From: G965232465 sp965276005
GTDB taxonomy: Bacteria; Pseudomonadota; Alphaproteobacteria; JAQWUY01
Length of the DNA: 64,000 nucleotides
Direction: 5' to 3'
Assembly: GCA_965276005.1 (NCBI GenBank)
Contig: OZ254962.1
Coordinates: forward strand, 1,302,001 to 1,366,000
In this document: positions 1 through 8,313 of the stretch, piece after piece
Layout: each line of letters begins with the position of its first letter
How positions within the stretch are numbered: the stretch's first letter is position 1
Program-made: the position numbers and the translations under genes
Notes under the pieces: model-generated
What the model was told of the DNA's origin: nothing
The model's input: only the letters and a program-made list of their open reading frames with translations
The model's database searches: none

Positions 1-1
1 C

Positions 2-3000
2 GTTTATAGAACTGCTGAGCTTGAATATGGGGGCAATGGGTATTTTGGTACGGGCGTTGCGTTGAGCGATGACGGTACCAAATTAGCGGTTGGTGAAACC
101 CATGACAATGGCGGTAACAAGGATGATGCGGGATCGGTGTCGTTGTTTGTGTTGTCTGGCGATGGCAATAATTGGGGGACTTCGCCCAATCGCTGGCGTA
201 CGGGACGGATTGTGCATAATGTTGGGGGACTTAAATTGTCTGCACATGATGCGTTTGGCTATTCTGTGGCATTAAGTGGTGATGGGGCGACACTAGCGGT
301 AGGTGCCGTTGGTGATGACACAGAGGCAAGTTATAGTGCTTGTGTGTCCTGTGTGGGGACACAAAGTAATGCAGGAGCAGTGTATTTGTTTAGCGTTGGC
401 GGTGACAGATGGGGCAAAACGGTTACCAAAACCGCCAAAATTGATGATACATTAGATTGGGTTTATAATGGGTTACGCTTGAATGCCTATGACAATTTTG
501 GTAGTTCTGTAGCGTTAAGTGACGATGGCAAAAAATTGGCGGTAGGTGCCAAATATAGTGATATAGGGGGGAAAAACAGGGGGGCTATCTATTTATTTAC
601 CATCAGTGGTAGTAAGCCTACATTTCGTACCAAAATCACCAGTTCTTCGGTGTCTATTCCTGATAAAAGTGCATTTGGCTCTGCCGTTGCTTTAACCCCA
701 GATGGGGCAAAAATGGTGGTGGGGGCTGCGGAGAGCAGTTCAGGCGGTACCGAACGGGGGGCAGTATACCTATTGAATGCAAATTGGAGCAGCGAAAGTG
801 TTACCACAAAACATATAATAACCCATCAAGATACGCTGGATTTAACACATAGTCTTTACTTTGGGGCGTCTGTTGCACTGAGTAGCGATGCCAGCAAGCT
901 GGCAATCAGTGCATATGACAAAAATGCAGATGGCGGCATGGTGTATTTATTTGAAATAAACATCCGCAACAGTATTTGGGGAACCAATGTCATTTATACA
1001 CGCCGTATTGGCAACGACAGCGGTATTACATTAAGCAACGGGGACGAATTTGGGTATTCTGTTGCACTGAGTGGCGATGGGACAAAATTAGCGGTAGGTG
1101 CCACAGGTACAGAGAGTGGAGCCGGCGTGGTATATTTGTTTACCATTGGCGGCAACCAATGGGGAAATATAGTCACCGAAAAAAAGACTGTTGTAGAATC
1201 GTCCCGGAGTAAAATTGGATTCGGATCGAGTGTTGCCCTTAACAATGACGGATCGAAATTGGCGGTGGGTGCCACTGGCGATAACACGGGCATATCCAAT
1301 GCGGGGGCGGTGTATTTGTTTACTATTGCTGGTTCTAGCACCACATGGGGCAGTGGGGTTAGCCAAACAAAAAAGATTGCAAATGGTATTGCCCAGCTGT
1401 CGTTATCCTATTATGAACATTTCGGCAGTTCTGTTGCGTTAAGTGCCGATGGTGGCAGATTGGCGGTGGGTGCCGTATATAATGACACAGGGGCAACAAA
1501 TGCGGGGGCAATATATCTGTTTACTGTCAGCGGATCCACTTGGGGCAGTGCGGTTGTACAGGTCGCAAAAGTTGCCGATGGGTTAGGTGTTTCTTTGCAT
1601 CCAAATGATTATTTTGGTCGCAGTGTGTCTTTAAGCAGTGACGGTAGCAAATTGGTGGTCGGTGCCGATGGTAGGGATACGAAAAATGGCTATGACCATG
1701 CGTACAATCGTAAAGATGGTGCCGTGTATTTGTTTAGTGTTGGCGGCTCCACTTGGGGGCAGACAGTCACCCAAACGGGCATGATTACCCATCGTACCAG
1801 TGTGTCTTCGGATAAAGAGTATTTTGGCGATTCTGTTGCTTTGAATGGCGATGGATCGAAATTGGTGGTAAGTGCCACTTGTGCGTATAATTGTAAGGGG
1901 GGAGTGTCTATGTTTACTGTTGACGGATCCACTTGGGGCAATACAGTAAACCGCACAAATGGAATATTTGACAAAAAAGACCTTATTCTCGCCAAGAACG
2001 AAACATTTGGATCGGCTGTTGCCATTAGTGATGATGGGACAAAACTGGCGGTAGGTGCCCAATTTAACGATACGGGCGGCACCGATCGAGGGGCGGTGTA
2101 CCTGTTTGATTTAAATGGTGACGATGTGTATTACACGGCAAAAATTGCCGATGGCAATGGTGTGTCGTTGGACAATGGCGATAAATTCGGAGCGGCTGTT
2201 GCCTTAAACAACGATGGTAGCACATTGGTTGTGGGTGCCCCGAATGACCATACAAACGGTACCAATTTTGGGGCGGTGTATGTACTGAGTGTTGGGGGTG
2301 TTGCTTGGGGGGATACGGTTGCACAGCTGGGCAAACTTGCCTCGAACACGGCTGGCAATTTTGGCGATGCGGTTGCCGTTAGCGGCGATGGCACTAAGTT
2401 AGCGGTTGGCATACCGAAGAACAATGCCGGTGGCACCCGTCGGGGGGCAGTACGGTTATATACTATCGAAAATTCTGGTAATACATATAGCTTTAAGCCA
2501 CAAGCCACATATACGCATGGTAGCGTTTTAGAGACGACTACTCTTTATCTTAAAAATAGTGAACAATTTGGCTATTCTGTGGCATTAAGTGGCGATGGAT
2601 CTAAATTAGCGGTGGGGGCGATTGGCTATGACGGTTACCGGGGCAGAGTGTACCTGTTTGCTTTGAAAGGCAAGGACACAAGTTGGGGCATAACACCTAA
2701 AAAAGTAGGTGAAATTCGTCATGGTGATGCGGGTATTTCTCTGTCGAGGACGGATTATTTTGGCGGTGCTGTCGCTCTGAGCAAGGATGGTAACAAATTA
2801 GCTGTGGGGGCACATGGCGATGACACAGGGGGGCGTTCCTATGGGGCGGTATATATATTTAGCGTGGGGGGATCTGCGTGGGGCAATACGATTACTAAAA
2901 ATTATAAGATTGCCCATGATTCAGGTGTTTCACTTGCCCCGTCTGGACAATTTGGTTGGGCACTTGCTCTAAGCGGTGATGGCAAGAACTTAGTGGTCGG

Positions 3001-4324
3001 TGCCCCTAGAACCAATGGGGCGTTGGTCAATGAAGGTGCCATATACCTACTAAATCTGTCAAAAGACACCGTATCGCCGATTACAGACAAGTTGAAAAAA
3101 GGTACCAACATACACATTGTCGCCAGCAACGATATTACGGTCGATGATGATATAGTCACCACTGCAGGTGCGGGGAAATTAACTTTAATCGCTGGGCGGT
3201 CGATTAAAATTAACAGCGATGTAAAAATCAATGGCGGACTTACATTAACAGCCAATGACGCCAGCGATAGCAGCTTTGTCCTCAGCGACAGAGACACCGC
3301 CAGAGCCGAGATCACTGTTGCCGCAGGTAAAACCGTATCTGGGGGCAGCGGCGATTTGCTTATTGAGATGCGGACTGGTAACAGCAGTGCTCCGATTAGC
3401 ACAAAACAAACGGGCAAAATAACTGTGTGGAAAGCAGACGGTGCCCGTGTCAGCATTGTGCATTTAGGTGCAGTAGACGCCCATAACGATGCGGAAATTG
3501 TCATTCGCAGCGGCGGACAAATAACCGCCACAGGCGACCACGACAAAGGCGATGTGGTTATCGAACTAGCAGCAGAGAGATTTACCAACAACTCAGATAG
3601 CAATGCCTTAAAAATAGCGGATAGCAACGGCGATAAAGGACGATACCTAATATGGACACTATCCTCTGCGGACACGCACCTAAACGGCATAGCCTATGAT
3701 TTTAGCAAGGGTAATGTGACATACGACTCTGCAAAGGGCAATTTCCAAGCAAATCCTATTACAGCTTCTGATGGCAACAACGAAAAGTACAAATCAGGTG
3801 TTTTATACAGAGTCCGTGATAGCAGACAATCCAGATTGGGTTATGACGGTAGCAGCAGCAAGACAAAATCCACATTAACACTCAGCGATAGCGGCAGCAG
3901 CAGCGGTAGCGGTGCCGTCAACAGCGGCACAATACTACTAGGTGCCAGTGCCATACTATTGGGCGGCAGTGCCATAGCCGCCACAAGTGTTGCCAGTGTG
4001 GACAATATATTCACCACCGGCATATACGCCCACTTAGGGGGTATAGACATGCAGGCAATATATCAACCGTCTGTACAAGCCGTAAAACCGCTTTGGGCAT
4101 CGGTGTTTAACACCCCCCAAGCGGCACCATTAAAATACAAAGTAAAATACACCACCACATACGACATGGCGTTCTTAGCAAATAACATCAAAGCCCAAAA
4201 GGTGATGCCTTTGTACGAAATGGACGAAAAACTGTATGAAACCATGAAACGCATATTCGTACAACAATCGGCACCAACGCATAAAACCGCCGCTATCGAC
4301 ACAGAGGATACCGCCCCTGCATAA
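2..4324 (+). CDS. Giant FG-GAP-repeat adhesin, 5' end outside the window
   Basis: The frame is open to the left edge, so the real start is upstream; a TTG at 62 lies inside a repeat and is not a start. About 16 imperfect repeats of 65-90 residues are visible, each built like FGxSVALSxDGxKLAVGA followed by a Gly/Asp loop and GAVYLF, the FG-GAP/beta-propeller pattern of integrin-like proteins. After the repeats (from about 3090) comes a beta-helix-like stretch, a Ser/Gly-rich stretch, a hydrophobic Gly/Ala segment (about 3920-4010) and a charged tail ending in KTAAIDTEDTAPA. The last ~350 residues closely match the tail of the adhesin at 42710-46924, so the two are paralogues; by analogy this one should start with a signal peptide and TPS domain. 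Function (surface adhesion) is inferred from family features; the ligand is unknown. Confidence 0.85.
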   Translation, partial: VYRTAELEYGGNGYFGTGVALSDDGTKLAVGETHDNGGNKDDAGSVSLFVLSGDGNNWGTSPNRWRTGRIVHNVGGLKLSAHDAFGYSVALSGDGATLAVGAVGDDTEASYSACVSCVGTQSNAGAVYLFSVGGDRWGKTVTKTAKIDDTLDWVYNGLRLNAYDNFGSSVALSDDGKKLAVGAKYSDIGGKNRGAIYLFTISGSKPTFRTKITSSSVSIPDKSAFGSAVALTPDGAKMVVGAAESSSGGTERGAVYLLNANWSSESVTTKHIITHQDTLDLTHSLYFGASVALSSDASKLAISAYDKNADGGMVYLFEINIRNSIWGTNVIYTRRIGNDSGITLSNGDEFGYSVALSGDGTKLAVGATGTESGAGVVYLFTIGGNQWGNIVTEKKTVVESSRSKIGFGSSVALNNDGSKLAVGATGDNTGISNAGAVYLFTIAGSSTTWGSGVSQTKKIANGIAQLSLSYYEHFGSSVALSADGGRLAVGAVYNDTGATNAGAIYLFTVSGSTWGSAVVQVAKVADGLGVSLHPNDYFGRSVSLSSDGSKLVVGADGRDTKNGYDHAYNRKDGAVYLFSVGGSTWGQTVTQTGMITHRTSVSSDKEYFGDSVALNGDGSKLVVSATCAYNCKGGVSMFTVDGSTWGNTVNRTNGIFDKKDLILAKNETFGSAVAISDDGTKLAVGAQFNDTGGTDRGAVYLFDLNGDDVYYTAKIADGNGVSLDNGDKFGAAVALNNDGSTLVVGAPNDHTNGTNFGAVYVLSVGGVAWGDTVAQLGKLASNTAGNFGDAVAVSGDGTKLAVGIPKNNAGGTRRGAVRLYTIENSGNTYSFKPQATYTHGSVLETTTLYLKNSEQFGYSVALSGDGSKLAVGAIGYDGYRGRVYLFALKGKDTSWGITPKKVGEIRHGDAGISLSRTDYFGGAVALSKDGNKLAVGAHGDDTGGRSYGAVYIFSVGGSAWGNTITKNYKIAHDSGVSLAPSGQFGWALALSGDGKNLVVGAPRTNGALVNEGAIYLLNLSKDTVSPITDKLKKGTNIHIVASNDITVDDDIVTTAGAGKLTLIAGRSIKINSDVKINGGLTLTANDASDSSFVLSDRDTARAEITVAAGKTVSGGSGDLLIEMRTGNSSAPISTKQTGKITVWKADGARVSIVHLGAVDAHNDAEIVIRSGGQITATGDHDKGDVVIELAAERFTNNSDSNALKIADSNGDKGRYLIWTLSSADTHLNGIAYDFSKGNVTYDSAKGNFQANPITASDGNNEKYKSGVLYRVRDSRQSRLGYDGSSSKTKSTLTLSDSGSSSGSGAVNSGTILLGASAILLGGSAIAATSVASVDNIFTTGIYAHLGGIDMQAIYQPSVQAVKPLWASVFNTPQAAPLKYKVKYTTTYDMAFLANNIKAQKVMPLYEMDEKLYETMKRIFVQQSAPTHKTAAIDTEDTAPA

Positions 4325-4367
4325 TATTTTTGGGGCTTGTGTAGATTTTAATTCACTGTACCGCCAT

Positions 4368-4399
4368 AGGCAACGCCGTTATAGGTGTTGCCTGTTTTG
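4368..4399 (+). terminator. Probable terminator of the first adhesin gene
   Basis: An 8-bp stem (AGGCAACG at 4368-4375 with TGTTGCCT at 4386-4393, one G-U pair) and a 10-base loop lie 44 bases after the stop codon. The stretch after it is T-rich (gttttgtgg) but not an uninterrupted run, so this is a moderate candidate. Confidence 0.5.
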
Positions 4400-4574
4400 T
4401 GGCTGTGTCTTTTTTGGAATTTAAAACCACTTTAAGTAGACCGCCATGTACATTCCTCCCCTGTATTTCGTACTCTCTCCAAAAAAGGAGCTATACATAC
4501 GCTTTGTTTTTAGGTATACTTAAAATAGCACATGTGTTTTTTATAACATTTTTTACAGCATAGGAATGTATACG

Positions 4575-5537
4575 ATGGTTAAGTCTATAAAATATCTACT
4601 TGTATGTATTTTGTGTATGCCTGTGGCATATGCGTCAGCAACCCGTGTGGTTATGGATTCTTTGGGGCGATCGGTTGTTATGCCCCATACCCCGCAACGG
4701 GTGGTGGTCGATGATTATTTTCATCTGTTTTTACCTTTGTTTGAGCTTAGGGTGCCTGTGGTGGGGACTTGTTTTATGAATGTGGCTGAGGGCAAACCGC
4801 CTGCTATTTACGGGCTGTGGAATCAGTTTAAAACCACAGGGCAGAAATTGGCGATTAACGATGTGTGTCATAGCTTTGACCCAGTGGCAAATATACAAGA
4901 TTTAAACCCGGATGTATATGTGGCTGATACGGATAAACAGTATGTGGATACGGGGACATTCGTCGACCGCCTCGAGGCGTTTAGTGCGGTGTATTTACAG
5001 GATACTCAGGGCTATGACCCAGAAAAACCGTTACAATATCAATTGGCAATGGCATTTAATGCGATGGATAAGTACAATACATTAAATGCTATATACCAAA
5101 GGCGATTAGCACAAGTACGGGATATATTACCGTTTGATCCGACCACTAAGTCATTTGTATATGCAAAAGTCGTACGGGATCATGAAAAAACCCGCCTTTT
5201 TGCCACCACTGATAACAGTGGAGGGTACAAGGTTATACGGGATTTGGGCTTTAAAACCCCTGATTTTATGCACGCCAGCACAGCCGTTGAAATCGGCAAA
5301 AATCAATTGATACTGTTAGACCAAGACATTATATTTTTCACTGTCGATGGCACCCGTAAAGGCACAACCCGCATATTACATGACATGCTGGAAACAATTC
5401 ATGCGGATTGGAAACGGTCTTTACCAGTGGTTATCGATGGGGATACCTTGTATTTAGACCCTACTTATACGGCACCCGCTACTTTTCAATCAGCGATGCA
5501 CACCTTAGACCAGATCGAATGGTATTTTAAGCGGTAA
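4575..5537 (+). CDS. Periplasmic substrate-binding protein, FecB/BtuF-like (class III)
   Basis: A 320-residue protein with a cleavable signal peptide (MVKSIKYLLVCILCMPVAYA, cut before about residue 23) and the entry pattern of iron-siderophore/cobalamin binding proteins: TRVVMDSLGRSVVMPHTPQR, then a long helix and a C-terminal lobe. This family delivers ferric siderophores, haem or cobalamin to an ABC importer; no permease or ATPase gene is adjacent. The start at 4575 is chosen over ATG 4566 because the AGGA at 4562-4565 is 9 bases from 4575 and touches 4566. It is followed by an NqrM-like gene and an Fe-S/ASKHA gene on the same strand, which makes an iron or corrinoid substrate plausible, but the substrate is not readable from the sequence. 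Confidence 0.8.
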   Translation: MVKSIKYLLVCILCMPVAYASATRVVMDSLGRSVVMPHTPQRVVVDDYFHLFLPLFELRVPVVGTCFMNVAEGKPPAIYGLWNQFKTTGQKLAINDVCHSFDPVANIQDLNPDVYVADTDKQYVDTGTFVDRLEAFSAVYLQDTQGYDPEKPLQYQLAMAFNAMDKYNTLNAIYQRRLAQVRDILPFDPTTKSFVYAKVVRDHEKTRLFATTDNSGGYKVIRDLGFKTPDFMHASTAVEIGKNQLILLDQDIIFFTVDGTRKGTTRILHDMLETIHADWKRSLPVVIDGDTLYLDPTYTAPATFQSAMHTLDQIEWYFKR

Positions 5538-5617
5538 ATAAAAACGCACAATCGATAAAATATGTGGTATGATTTCGCATGTGCACTATCACTTGTAACA
5601 TAAGGGGTATTATATCG

Positions 5618-5833
5618 ATGGAATATATAAAATTATTTGTTGTTGTGTTTTTTGTTCTAGCGTTTATTGTAGCGTTAATGGCAATTGGGGTTATGCGGGG
5701 TCGCAAGCCTATTGCGGGGTCTTGTGGCGGGTTAAACAATGCCATGCGTTCGGACGATGGCAAGTGTGTAACCTGTGGCACCCAGATCGATACGCAAGCA
5801 GCGGATACCATTCGCAACAAACTTGAATCATAA
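5618..5833 (+). CDS. NqrM-like (DUF539) small membrane cysteine protein
   Basis: A 71-residue protein with one N-terminal membrane helix (residues about 4-26) followed by GRKPIAGSCGGL and a CxxC (Cys36, Cys50, Cys53). This matches the NqrM family, which helps deliver iron to the NqrD/NqrE site during assembly of the sodium-pumping NADH:quinone reductase. The ATG at 5618 has AAGGGG about 10 bases upstream; an earlier ATG at 5579 lacks a ribosome site. It ends 9 bases before the [2Fe-2S]/ASKHA gene, so the two are probably co-transcribed. No nqr genes are in the window; here it may serve metal delivery for another target. Confidence 0.8.
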   Translation: MEYIKLFVVVFFVLAFIVALMAIGVMRGRKPIAGSCGGLNNAMRSDDGKCVTCGTQIDTQAADTIRNKLES

Positions 5834-5842
5834 CTGGCATAT

Positions 5843-7867
5843 ATGGGTACGCATAAGATTGTCTTTACACCGTCTGGCAAACGGGGGGAGTTTGCATCGG
5901 GTACGACTGTGCTGGATGCCGCCCGTGCGTTAGCGGTGGATTTAGAAAGTGCCTGCGGTGGGGTCGGCACCTGTGGTCGCTGCCAAGTTATCCCCAGTAT
6001 GGGCGACTTTCCCAAATTTAACATCAAGGCATCGGTCGATAATATAAACACTTGGACGGATACGGAAACCGCCTATACCGCCCGCAACGGCGATTTAGAA
6101 AACAACAGACGGTTGGGGTGTTGTACGACTATTTGTGGCGATATGGTTATCGATGTGCCGGCTGATAGCCAATACCACCAACAGGTCATTCGCAAAGCGG
6201 CAGTAGCTATGGACATGCACATCGATGCTGTGGTGCGGGCGTATACAGTCAAATCCGATGACAAAACCGTTGCAGGCATCTTAAACGCATGGGCACAGCG
6301 ATACTCAATCGATAGTGTCCAAGCCGCCACAGACCATTTAAGCGTCCCTAAAAATCCAACCCGTATCTTTACAGTAGTGGTGCGGAAATGTCGGGATAAC
6401 AAGCTGCATATTGTCGACATTTGGGCAGGGAACAAACACCCGTTATACGGTTTTGCGGTGGATTTAGGATCGACAACTGTCAGCTGTCATCTGGTCGATT
6501 TATACACGGGCAAAATTATAGAATCTGTGGGGGTTATGAACCCGCAAATTCGCTTTGGCGAAGACCTGATGAGTCGGGTGTCATACGCTATGATGCATGC
6601 CGGCGGCGACAAGGAAATGACCGCCGCCATTTGGCAGGCTATCAGCCGTATGTTTACACAGGCGGGCAAACAAGCGGGCATTGCCGCCAAGTATATTGTC
6701 GAAACCGTAGTGGTGGGCAACCCGGTTATGCACCACTTATTTTTAGACTATTCGCCCGTGTCGTTGGGTTTTTCGCCGTTCGAACTGGCAACGCAAACCG
6801 CCGAAGAACGCCTTGCCCATCAGTTGCAATTACAAGGGGTTCATCCGTATAGTATGGTGTATGTACCGCCGTGTGTGGCGGGACATGTGGGGGCGGATGC
6901 GGCGGCGGTTGCCCTTGCCTGTCGCCCCTATGACAGCCCCACCCGTCATTTGATTGTCGATGTGGGGACGAATGCGGAAATCTTGTATGGCAACAACGAT
7001 AAAATTTTTGCCTGTTCCTCCCCCACAGGCCCCGCTTTAGAGGGGGCACAGATAACCTGTGGACAACGGGCAGCAGTGGGGGCGATCGAAAGGGTACGCA
7101 TCGACACAACCACTTTCGAACCCAAGTTTCGAGTGATTGGATGCGACCTGTGGTCAGACGAACAAGGTTTTTTCGAAACTATCAAACATACGAGCGTAAC
7201 AGGTATTTGCGGATCGGGCATTATCGAAGTGTTGGGCGAAATGTATATGTGCGGCATTTTGTCAGCGGACGGTATCATCGATGGGGATATGGCGACTGTT
7301 TGTCCTAGGATTGTCCCATCGGGCAAAGTATACGATTACATTGTGCAATATGCGGGTGAAAACCAACGGGAAATTCGGGTAACACAGGGCGATGTACGGG
7401 CGATTCAGCTTGCCAAAGGGGCATTGTGGGCGGGCTGTAAATTGTTGCAAGACCATTACGGCAAGCCTGTAGAAAAAATCACTTTAGCAGGGGCGTTTGG
7501 ATCGCACATAGATTTAAAATACGCCATGATATTGGGGCTTATTCCCGATTGCCATTTGGATGCGGTAACATCGGCGGGCAATGCGGCGGGTACGGGGGCA
7601 ACAATGGTATTACTAAGCAGTGCAAAACGCACAGAAATCGAACGCATTGTACAGGAAATCGACAAGGTAGAAACCGCTTTAGAGCCGGCGTTTCAACAAT
7701 ATTTTGTCGACGCCATGCTGATTCCCAATCAACAAGACCCCTATACGCAGCTGCAAAAAACCGTTACTTTACCGCCAAAAAAAATCAAAAACGCCAGCCT
7801 CGATACAACCACCGCACAAGGCAGACGGCGGAACAGCGGTAGGCATCGGCGGCGTCATAGGCAATGA
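5843..7867 (+). CDS. [2Fe-2S] ferredoxin/ASKHA-domain protein, RACo-like (DUF4445)
   Basis: A 674-residue protein. Residues about 4-105 form a plant-type ferredoxin domain with CGGVGTCGRC (Cys38, Cys44, Cys47) and a later Cys in RRLGCCTTICG. Residues about 200-600 are an ASKHA-type ATPase core with FAVDLGSTTVSCHLVD, VVVGNPVMHHL, LIVDVGTNAEI and ITLAGAFGSH. This architecture is that of RACo, which uses ATP and an Fe-S cluster to reduce inactive Co(II) corrinoid back to Co(I) in methyltransferase systems; many alphaproteobacterial copies have unproved partners. The last ~30 residues are Lys/Arg-rich and unlike the family, perhaps read-through of drifted sequence. No corrinoid methyltransferase is in the window, so the target is unknown. 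Confidence 0.85.
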   Translation: MGTHKIVFTPSGKRGEFASGTTVLDAARALAVDLESACGGVGTCGRCQVIPSMGDFPKFNIKASVDNINTWTDTETAYTARNGDLENNRRLGCCTTICGDMVIDVPADSQYHQQVIRKAAVAMDMHIDAVVRAYTVKSDDKTVAGILNAWAQRYSIDSVQAATDHLSVPKNPTRIFTVVVRKCRDNKLHIVDIWAGNKHPLYGFAVDLGSTTVSCHLVDLYTGKIIESVGVMNPQIRFGEDLMSRVSYAMMHAGGDKEMTAAIWQAISRMFTQAGKQAGIAAKYIVETVVVGNPVMHHLFLDYSPVSLGFSPFELATQTAEERLAHQLQLQGVHPYSMVYVPPCVAGHVGADAAAVALACRPYDSPTRHLIVDVGTNAEILYGNNDKIFACSSPTGPALEGAQITCGQRAAVGAIERVRIDTTTFEPKFRVIGCDLWSDEQGFFETIKHTSVTGICGSGIIEVLGEMYMCGILSADGIIDGDMATVCPRIVPSGKVYDYIVQYAGENQREIRVTQGDVRAIQLAKGALWAGCKLLQDHYGKPVEKITLAGAFGSHIDLKYAMILGLIPDCHLDAVTSAGNAAGTGATMVLLSSAKRTEIERIVQEIDKVETALEPAFQQYFVDAMLIPNQQDPYTQLQKTVTLPPKKIKNASLDTTTAQGRRRNSGRHRRRHRQ

Positions 7868-7914
7868 TATAGATAAATATTATACTGGTTGATTTTTGTT
7901 TGTCGCTTGTTTGT

Positions 7915-8065
7915 GAGTCTAGGGGGCTTCGCCCCCCGTGCGTATAGGGGGCTTCGCCCCCCGTGCGTATGTGGATTTTACCGCACTTCGTGCGACAAAA
8001 TACCACACGCACTTCCCCCCATGATCGAGCACCACATCGGGCTATCGCCCTCAGCGGTTGCAACC
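7915..8065. repeat. Multi-hairpin repeat element, copy 1
   Basis: This copy contains a perfect internal 25-bp duplication (7921-7945 and 7946-7970) and a string of palindromes: GGGGGC-TTC-GCCCCC, CGCAC-TTC-GTGCG, GGGC-TATC-GCCC and the left half of GCGGTT-GC-AACCGC. It is followed directly by a second copy. With copy 2 it fills most of the 446-base gap between the ASKHA gene and the alpha-galactosidase gene; no credible gene lies in the gap. It resembles REP/BIME-type or other palindromic dispersed elements. Confidence 0.85.
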
Positions 8066-8066
8066 A

Positions 8067-8194
8067 GAGTCTAGGGGGCTTCGCCCCCCGTGCGTATAAT
8101 GTGGATTTTACCGCACTTCGTGCGACAAAATACCACACGCACTTCCCCCCATGCTCTGCACCACATCGGGCTATCGCCCTCAGCGGTTGCAACC
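8067..8194. repeat. Multi-hairpin repeat element, copy 2
   Basis: Nearly identical to copy 1: same order GAGTCTAGGGGGC, GTGCGTAT, a 53-base shared block (8101-8153 against 7971-8023) and a 35-base block (8160-8194 against 8031-8065). The two copies differ mainly in a 6-7 base spacer (atcgagc against ctctgc) and in the doubled first hairpin of copy 1. This copy runs into the intact terminator-like hairpin that copy 1 has lost. A shorter TTC-loop hairpin of the same kind (AGGGCTTCGCCC) occurs near 54251. Confidence 0.85.
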
Positions 8195-8202
8195 GCTTTT
8201 TA
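8182..8202 (+). terminator. Rho-independent terminator at the end of repeat copy 2
   Basis: AGCGGTT-GC-AACCGCT (8182-8197) is a perfect 7-bp stem with a 2-base centre, followed by a T run at 8197-8201. It should stop transcription from the ASKHA gene before the alpha-galactosidase gene. Confidence 0.8.
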
Positions 8203-8234
8203 TACAACCCGCAAAAAATCATTTTATTTTTTTG

Positions 8235-8263
8235 TTGACAACATAAAACTATCATATCATTAT
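8235..8263 (+). promoter_or_regulatory. Candidate promoter of the alpha-galactosidase gene
   Basis: A perfect -35 TTGACA (8235-8240) is followed after 17 bases by CATTAT (8258-8263), a four-of-six match to the -10 consensus. It lies about 50 bases upstream of the start codon. Confidence 0.45.
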
Positions 8264-8313
8264 TGCCGTGATAATGAAAAAAATATTCTGATATATGCAC
8301 AAGGAAAGGCACC

